A DNA stretch of 13,100 bases from Ramlibacter sp. (lineage in GTDB: Bacteria; Pseudomonadota; Gammaproteobacteria; Burkholderiales; Burkholderiaceae), in the NCBI GenBank assembly GCA_014376915.1, contig JACMQP010000445.1:1-13100 (forward strand), written 5' to 3'. Within the stretch, counting starts at the first letter, position 1, and every line of letters starts with the position of its first letter. The notes beneath the pieces are model-generated. The model made no database searches. It was not told the origin of the DNA and was given only the letters and a program-made list of their open reading frames with translations. A program made the position numbers and the translations under genes. Of the stretch, positions 8,421 through 13,100 are shown piece by piece.

Positions 8421-11375
8421 ATGCAAACAGTTGTCAACACCGCTTCCATCTCCAGGGCCGCAGGCTTCGCCGCCGGCTCTGCCAGCGCCGACCTGGCGGG
8501 CGCTTCCGCCAACCCGCTAGCCCATTACCAGATCATCCGCCGCAACGGTTCTGTGGTGCCGTTCGAGCCGAACAAGATCGCCATCGCGATGATGAAAGCC
8601 TTCCTCGCCGTGCACGGCACGCAGGGCGCCGCATCGGCCAGCGTGCGCGAAACCGTCGACGGTCTCACGCAAGCCGTGATCCGCGCCATGGTGCGTTCGC
8701 GTCCGGGCGGCGGCACCTTCCACATCGAGGACGTGCAGGACCAGGTCGAACTCGGCCTGATGCGCGGCGGCCATCACGAGATCGCCCGCGCCTACGTGCT
8801 GTACCGCGAGCGCCGCACGCAGGAGCGCGCCAAGCAGGCGGCACCGGACGCCCCGAAGGCGCCGGTCATTCATGTGCTGGATGGCGGCGAGCGCGTGCCG
8901 CTGGACCTGGACCACCTGAAGGGCCTGATCAACTCGGCATGTCAGAACCTGGGCGCCGACGTCAAGCCCGATCCGATCATGGCCGAGACCATGCGCAACC
9001 TGTACGACGGCGTGCCGATGGACGAGGTCTACAAGGCGTCGATCCTGGCCGCGCGCACGCTGATCGAGAAGGACCCCGACTACACGTACGCCACAGCGCG
9101 GCTATTGCTGCACACCATCTTCAAGGAAGTGCTGGGCCGCGACCTGCCGCCGTCCGAGATGGCGCAAAGCTATCCCGACTACTTCCCCGGCTTCATCAAG
9201 CGCGGCGTCGATGCCGAGCTGCTGGACGAGAAGCTGCTGCAGTTCGACCTGAAGAAGCTCGGTGGCGCGTTGAAGGCCGAGCGCGACCTGAAGTTCGATT
9301 ACCTCGGCCTGCAGACGCTGTATGACCGCTACTTCCTGCACGAACGCAAGACCCGCATCGAGCTGCCACAGGCGTTCTTCATGCGCGTCGCCATGGGCCT
9401 GTCGCTCAACGAGATCGACCGTGAGGCGCGCGCCATCGAGTTCTACGAAGTGCTGTCCAGCTTCGACTTCATGTCCAGCACGCCGACCCTGTTCAACGCC
9501 GGTACGCTGCGCTCGCAGCTGTCCTCCTGCTACCTGACGACGGTGCCGGACGACCTCGACGGCATCTACGAATCGATCAAGGAAAACGCGCTGCTGTCCA
9601 AGTTCGCCGGCGGCCTGGGCAACGACTGGACCCGGGTGCGCGCGCTCGGCTCGCACATCAAGGGCACCAACGGCGAATCGCAGGGCGTGGTGCCGTTCCT
9701 GAAGGTGGTCAACGACACCGCCGTGGCGGTGAACCAGGGCGGCAAGCGCAAGGGCGCGGTCTGCACCTACCTGGAAAGCTGGCACCTGGACATCGAGGAG
9801 TTCCTGGAGCTGCGCAAGAACACCGGCGACGACCGCCGCCGCACGCACGACATGAACACGGCCAACTGGATCCCCGACCTGTTCATGCGCCGGGTGATGG
9901 AAAAAGGCGAATGGACGCTGTTCTCGCCTTCCAACGTGCCCGACCTGCACGACAAGTTCGGGATCGACTTCGAGCAGGCCTACGTCGCCTACGAAGAGAA
10001 GGCCAGGCGCGGCGAGATCAAGCCGAGCAAGACCGTCCAGGCCGCCGACATGTGGCGCAAGATGTTGACGATGCTGTTCGAGACCGGCCATCCCTGGATC
10101 ACCTTCAAGGATGCGTGCAACGTGCGCTCGCCCCAGCAGCACGCCGGCGTGGTGCACTCGTCCAATCTCTGCACCGAGATCACGCTCAACACCAGCGATA
10201 CCGAAACGGCCGTCTGCAACCTGGGCTCCGTCAACCTGCTCCAGCACCTGAAGGACGGCGCGATGGACCATGACAAGCTCAAGAAGACCATCACGACGGC
10301 GATGCGCATGCTCGACAACGTAATCGACATCAACTACTACGCCGTCAAGAAGGCCCGCGACTCCAACCTGCGACATCGCCCCGTCGGTTTGGGCGTGATG
10401 GGCTTTCAGGACGCGCTGTACGAATTGCGCATCCCGTACTCCTCCGAGCAGGCGGTGGAATTCGCCGACCGCTCGATGGAAGCCGTCTGCTACTACGCCT
10501 ACTGGGCGTCGACCGAGCTGGCCCGCGAGCGCGGCAAGTATTCGAGCTACAAGGGTTCGCTCTGGGACAAGGGCATCCTGCCGCTGGACACGCTGGACCT
10601 GCTCGCCGAGCAACGCGGCGGCGGCGCCGGCAAGGCCTCGCCATACCTGGAGGTCGACCGCTCGATGAGCCTCGATTGGGACACGCTGCGCAAGAAGATC
10701 GCCCAGGACGGCATGCGCAACTCCAACTGCGTGGCCATCGCCCCGACGGCCACCATCTCCAACATCATCGGTGTCGACGCGTCGATCGAGCCCTGCTTCG
10801 GCAACCTGTCTGTCAAGTCCAACCTGTCGGGAGAGTTCACCGTCATCAACCACTACCTGGTGCGAGACTTGAAGCGCCTGGGCCTGTGGGACGACGTGAT
10901 GGTCATGGACCTGAAGCATTTCGACGGCTCGCTGCGGCCGATCGACCGCGTGCCGCAGGAAGTGAAGGCGCTGTACGCGACGGCCTTCGAGGTGGAGACG
11001 ACCTGGCTGGTGGAAGCGGCGGCCCGGCGCCAGAAGTGGATCGACCAGGCGCAGTCGCTCAATATCTATATGTCGGGCGTGTCGGGCAAGAAGCTGGACG
11101 ACACCTACAAGCTGGCCTGGATCCGCGGCCTGAAGACCACTTATTACCTGCGCACGATCAGCGCGACGCAGACCGAAAAGTCGACGGTGACGTCGGGCCG
11201 GCTGAACGCGGTGTCGTCGGGTGCACAGGCTCACGGCGGCGTGAGCGCGCTCGATGCAGCGGCGGTTTCTGCGCGTGCGCAAATTTATGACTCGCGTGCG
11301 CAGCTGGATGCATCGCCCGCGACCGACATCAAGTTCTGCGCGATCGACGACCCGGGTTGCGAAGCCTGCCAGTGA
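8421..11375 (+). CDS. nrdA: Ribonucleoside-diphosphate reductase, alpha (large) subunit
   Basis: This is the catalytic subunit of aerobic class I reductase, which makes deoxyribonucleotides from ribonucleoside diphosphates. The 984-residue protein starts with a low-complexity segment (1-33). An ATP-cone follows (about 36-135, YQIIRRNGSVVPFEPNKI), so dATP feedback control is expected. Active-site cysteines are C370 (QLSSCYLTT) and C599 (AVCNLGS), with the radical cysteine C584 in SNLCTEI, where N582 and E586 are the usual partners. The tyrosine pair of the radical path is Y908/Y909 (TTYYLRT). The C-terminal shuttle cysteines are C980 and C983 in PGCEACQ, a CxxC rather than the CxxxxC of E. coli. 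The ATG follows GAGGA at 8413-8417. Length is larger than the E. coli subunit, mostly through the N-terminal part and inserts. Confidence 0.97.
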   Translation: MQTVVNTASISRAAGFAAGSASADLAGASANPLAHYQIIRRNGSVVPFEPNKIAIAMMKAFLAVHGTQGAASASVRETVDGLTQAVIRAMVRSRPGGGTFHIEDVQDQVELGLMRGGHHEIARAYVLYRERRTQERAKQAAPDAPKAPVIHVLDGGERVPLDLDHLKGLINSACQNLGADVKPDPIMAETMRNLYDGVPMDEVYKASILAARTLIEKDPDYTYATARLLLHTIFKEVLGRDLPPSEMAQSYPDYFPGFIKRGVDAELLDEKLLQFDLKKLGGALKAERDLKFDYLGLQTLYDRYFLHERKTRIELPQAFFMRVAMGLSLNEIDREARAIEFYEVLSSFDFMSSTPTLFNAGTLRSQLSSCYLTTVPDDLDGIYESIKENALLSKFAGGLGNDWTRVRALGSHIKGTNGESQGVVPFLKVVNDTAVAVNQGGKRKGAVCTYLESWHLDIEEFLELRKNTGDDRRRTHDMNTANWIPDLFMRRVMEKGEWTLFSPSNVPDLHDKFGIDFEQAYVAYEEKARRGEIKPSKTVQAADMWRKMLTMLFETGHPWITFKDACNVRSPQQHAGVVHSSNLCTEITLNTSDTETAVCNLGSVNLLQHLKDGAMDHDKLKKTITTAMRMLDNVIDINYYAVKKARDSNLRHRPVGLGVMGFQDALYELRIPYSSEQAVEFADRSMEAVCYYAYWASTELARERGKYSSYKGSLWDKGILPLDTLDLLAEQRGGGAGKASPYLEVDRSMSLDWDTLRKKIAQDGMRNSNCVAIAPTATISNIIGVDASIEPCFGNLSVKSNLSGEFTVINHYLVRDLKRLGLWDDVMVMDLKHFDGSLRPIDRVPQEVKALYATAFEVETTWLVEAAARRQKWIDQAQSLNIYMSGVSGKKLDDTYKLAWIRGLKTTYYLRTISATQTEKSTVTSGRLNAVSSGAQAHGGVSALDAAAVSARAQIYDSRAQLDASPATDIKFCAIDDPGCEACQ

Positions 11376-11510
11376 TCACGACAACGGAAAAAACTGTCGG
11401 TGTTCTCTGACAAAACACCGATGCAATTGAGCAACACAATCGGGCAGTGATGTGAACGAACACTTTTCATTCCGCATCACTGCTCATATCATTCGAGCAT
11501 TGGAAAACCT
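11376..11510 (+). other. nrdA-nrdB spacer with two strong hairpins
   Basis: This 135-base spacer is clearly less GC-rich than the genes. TCGGTGTT (11397-11404) pairs with AACACCGA (11414-11421) across nine bases. Further on, GCAGTGATG (11444-11452) pairs with CATCACTGC (11475-11483). The second stem extends by one G-T pair outward, and by one G-T and one G-C pair inward. Neither stem has a T-tract, so neither is a standard terminator. They could slow polymerase, mark processing sites or protect one cistron. No NrdR-type box or good promoter was seen, so nrdB is most simply read from the nrdA promoter. Confidence 0.55.
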
Positions 11511-12728
11511 ATGTTGACCTGGGACGAAGAAGTCAAGCCCACACCGCCAACGCAATTGAACAGCGGCTTCATTCAGAGCCGCGAGGTGAGCCATTCACCT
11601 CTTTCGCAAGCCCCTTCCGAAAACTCACCCGCTACGCGCACGCTCGACGACGGCGCAGTGCGCCCGGCGGCCGGCACCGTCGCCGCTCGCGTGGTGCAGG
11701 CCACTGCGCACCGCCGCGTGAACGCGGCCGACAAGCGCATCATCAACGGCCAGACCGACGTCAACCAGTTGGTGCCGTTCAAGTACAAGTGGGCCTGGGA
11801 AAAGTATCTTGCATCCTGCGCCAACCACTGGATGCCGCAGGAAGTGAACATGAATCGCGACATCGCCTTGTGGAAAGACCCGAACGGTCTGACCGAGGAC
11901 GAGCGCCGCATCATCAAGCGCAACCTCGGCTTCTTCGTGACCGCCGATTCACTGGCCGCCAACAACATCGTGCTGGGCACCTACCGCCACATCACGGCGC
12001 CGGAGTGCCGCCAGTTCCTGCTGCGCCAGGCGTTCGAGGAAGCGATCCACACCCACGCCTACCAATACATCGTGGAGTCGCTCGGTCTGGACGAGGCGGA
12101 AATTTTCAACGCCTACAACGAGGTGCAGTCGATCCGCGACAAAGACCAGTTCCTGATCCCCTTCATCGAGGCGATCATGGACCCAAACTTCCACACCGGA
12201 ACACCCGAGAACGACCAGACGCTGCTCAAGTCGCTGATCGTCTTCGCTTGCCTGATGGAAGGCCTGTTTTTCTACGTCGGCTTCACCCAGATCCTGGCGC
12301 TCGGCCGGCAGAACAAGATGACGGGCGCCGCCGAACAGTACCAATACATTCTGCGCGACGAATCGATGCACTGCAATTTCGGCATCGACCTGATCAACCA
12401 GCTCAAGCTCGAGAACCCGCACCTGTGGACGGCCGAATTCAAGGCCGAGATCAAGACGCTGTTCCAGCAGGCCGTCGAGCTTGAATACAAGTACGCCGAG
12501 GACACCATGCCGCGCGGTGTGCTCGGCATGAACGCATCCATGTTCAAGGGCTACCTGCGCTACATTGCGAACCGCCGCGCCACGCAGATCGGTCTGGAAG
12601 CGCTGTTTCCGAACGAGGAAAACCCGTTCCCGTGGATGAGCGAAATGATTGACTTGAAGAAAGAGCGCAATTTCTTCGAAACCCGCGTGATCGAGTACCA
12701 GTCCGGCGGCGCGCTGAGCTGGGACTAA
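11511..12728 (+). CDS. nrdB: Ribonucleoside-diphosphate reductase, beta (small) subunit
   Basis: NrdB is the ferritin-fold subunit that holds the dinuclear metal site and generates the radical passed to NrdA. The 405-residue protein begins with MLTWDEEV and a disordered, Pro/Ser/Ala-rich extension to about residue 85. Predicted metal ligands are E111 (WMPQEVN), E177 and H180 (EEAIHTHAY), E250 (CLMEGLFFY), and E284 and H287 ([10 protein letters not shown]). Y184, four residues after H180, takes the place of the E. coli radical tyrosine Y122. The first ligand is glutamate, where E. coli has aspartate. The C-terminus ([10 protein letters not shown]) should be the tail that binds NrdA. The ribosome site is weak (GGAA at 11502-11505). 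The gene lies 135 bases after nrdA, presumably in the same operon. Confidence 0.96.
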   Translation: MLTWDEEVKPTPPTQLNSGFIQSREVSHSPLSQAPSENSPATRTLDDGAVRPAAGTVAARVVQATAHRRVNAADKRIINGQTDVNQLVPFKYKWAWEKYLASCANHWMPQEVNMNRDIALWKDPNGLTEDERRIIKRNLGFFVTADSLAANNIVLGTYRHITAPECRQFLLRQAFEEAIHTHAYQYIVESLGLDEAEIFNAYNEVQSIRDKDQFLIPFIEAIMDPNFHTGTPENDQTLLKSLIVFACLMEGLFFYVGFTQILALGRQNKMTGAAEQYQYILRDESMHCNFGIDLINQLKLENPHLWTAEFKAEIKTLFQQAVELEYKYAEDTMPRGVLGMNASMFKGYLRYIANRRATQIGLEALFPNEENPFPWMSEMIDLKKERNFFETRVIEYQSGGALSWD

Positions 12729-12763
12729 AGGGAAACAAGACGGGATGGACCTGAGATTTGCAC

Positions 12764-12846
12764 GGACCGACGACCGCGCCGAAGAGCGGGGGGACGGTCC
12801 GGGCACCGGTGTTCATGGAGCTGGGCACGAGCCCAACTCCATGGAT
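12764..12846 (+). other. Structured segment after nrdB: two hairpins
   Basis: GGACCG (12764-12769) pairs with CGGTCC (12795-12800) around a nested CCGC/GCGG stem. Next, CATGGAG (12814-12820) pairs with CTCCATG (12837-12843), continuing after one mismatch into TGGGC/GCCCA around an ACGA loop. This gives 12 Watson-Crick pairs plus weaker outer pairs. The second is a strong hairpin but has no T-tract. It could be the stable 3' end of the nrdAB mRNA or part of a leader for the histone-like gene. No gene fits between 12729 and 12919. Confidence 0.5.
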
Positions 12847-12863
12847 CGCTTCATGCAACCAAC

Positions 12864-12882
12864 AAGCATGGAGTGCTTCTTT
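12864..12882 (+). terminator. Terminator-like hairpin between nrdB and the histone-like gene
   Basis: AAGCAT (12864-12869) pairs with GTGCTT (12873-12878), counting one T-G pair, over a GGA loop. A short CTTT tract follows. The stem is AT-rich and the T-tract is brief, so termination would be partial. It is the only T-followed stem after nrdAB, and it could also act as an attenuator ahead of the histone-like gene. Confidence 0.4.
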
Positions 12883-12884
12883 AG

Positions 12885-12898
12885 TTGATGTTGATCAA
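12885..12898. promoter_or_regulatory. Perfect FNR/Anr-type site before the histone-like gene
   Basis: TTGATGTTGATCAA matches the FNR consensus TTGAT-N4-ATCAA at all ten fixed positions. It overlaps two 10-base perfect palindromes, GTTGATCAAC (12890-12899) and CTTGATCAAG (12899-12908), the second running into the GGAG ribosome site. The centre is about 28 bases before the ATG. Activation from the usual -41.5 position would put the start point inside the gene, so a bound regulator here would more likely repress. As RNA, AGTTGAT/ATCAACT (12883-12900) folds next to the ribosome site, which is an alternative reading. Confidence 0.45.
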
Positions 12899-12919
12899 CT
12901 TGATCAAGGAGAAATAGAA

Positions 12920-13100
12920 ATGGCAACTGCGAAAAAAGCTACGGCTAAGAAAGCCACGGCGAAGCGTCCCGCTGCGAAGAAGTCGGCAGCAAAGAAGGCT
13001 CCTGCGAAAAAGGTAGCCGCGAAGAAGGCACCGGCGAAGAAGGCAGCTGCGAAGCGTCCGGCAGCCAAGAAATCGGCTGCCAAAAAGGCTCCGGCGAAGA
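12920..13100 (+). CDS. Histone H1-like lysine/alanine-rich DNA-binding protein, 5' part
   Basis: The 60 visible codons are almost entirely alanine and lysine with some proline, arginine, serine and threonine, built from AAKK/APAKK units. The reading frame is open at the window edge. Such proteins resemble the C-terminal tail of eukaryotic H1 and are known in betaproteobacteria and chlamydiae as nucleoid-associated, non-specific DNA binders. A 17-residue unit, AKRPAAKKSAAKKAPAK, occurs at residues 14-30 and again at 44-60, a 30-residue period. The two copies use different codons at several positions. GGAG at 12908-12911 is a good ribosome site for the ATG. No globular domain is visible in the part seen. 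Confidence is high for the family, none for full length. Confidence 0.88.
   Translation, partial: MATAKKATAKKATAKRPAAKKSAAKKAPAKKVAAKKAPAKKAAAKRPAAKKSAAKKAPAK

Noticed and set aside
9102..11282. 726-codon open frame on the minus strand inside nrdA
   Set aside because: It is antisense to a certain nrdA. The product is rich in His, Arg, Val and Ala with no domain, as expected for a shadow frame in GC-rich DNA.
12814..12846. Intrinsic terminator of nrdB
   Set aside because: The stem is strong but is followed by GATCGCTTCATG, with no T-tract; the weaker hairpin at 12864-12882 fits a terminator better.

Overview
The window is GC-rich, tightly packed chromosomal DNA from a betaproteobacterium. 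The Ffh, NrdA and NrdB proteins, the pilS-pilR-ampD-nrdA-nrdB gene order, and a lysine/alanine-rich histone H1-like gene all point to Burkholderiales, probably Comamonadaceae or a near relative. That placement is from memory of the families, not from a search. I see no tRNA, rRNA, CRISPR array, transposase or prophage gene. The genes are housekeeping; the unusual material is between them.

Layout. Positions 1-303 hold the 3' end of an unrecognised conserved gene, followed by miaB (317-1666), which encodes the tRNA ms2i6A methylthiotransferase. miaB converges with ffh (1736-3103, minus strand), the protein of the signal recognition particle, and a good intrinsic terminator for ffh lies between them. 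A 71-base divergent gap separates ffh from a close-packed plus-strand operon (3175-7994). The operon contains a YpjD/CcsA-type membrane protein, a 78-residue PP0621-family zinc-ribbon-like protein, the PilS-type sensor kinase, the PilR-type sigma54 activator, and AmpD amidase. All its junctions overlap or abut, so translation is probably coupled.

After a 426-base gap come nrdA (8421-11375) and nrdB (11511-12728), the two subunits of an aerobic class I ribonucleotide reductase. The gap holds a well-formed sigma70-type promoter (TTGTAA, 17 bases, TATAGT). Its -10 lies inside a palindromic NrdR box, and a second NrdR box sits exactly 31 bases upstream. The first box of this pair also occurs as a perfect 15-base inverted copy about 300 bases upstream, across the ampD stop codon. 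That distal copy is followed 31 bases later by a weaker box-like sequence. A DnaA-box-like 9-mer lies between the two pairs. Together these suggest a more elaborate nrdAB control region than the usual tandem NrdR pair.

The last part (12729-13100) is a 191-base structured leader and the first 60 codons of a histone H1-like protein. The leader has a strong hairpin, a terminator-like hairpin, a sequence able to pair with either side, and a perfect FNR/Anr-type site (TTGAT-N4-ATCAA) just before the ribosome binding site. The two most interesting observations are the distal inverted NrdR-like pair and the possible switch plus FNR site upstream of the histone gene.
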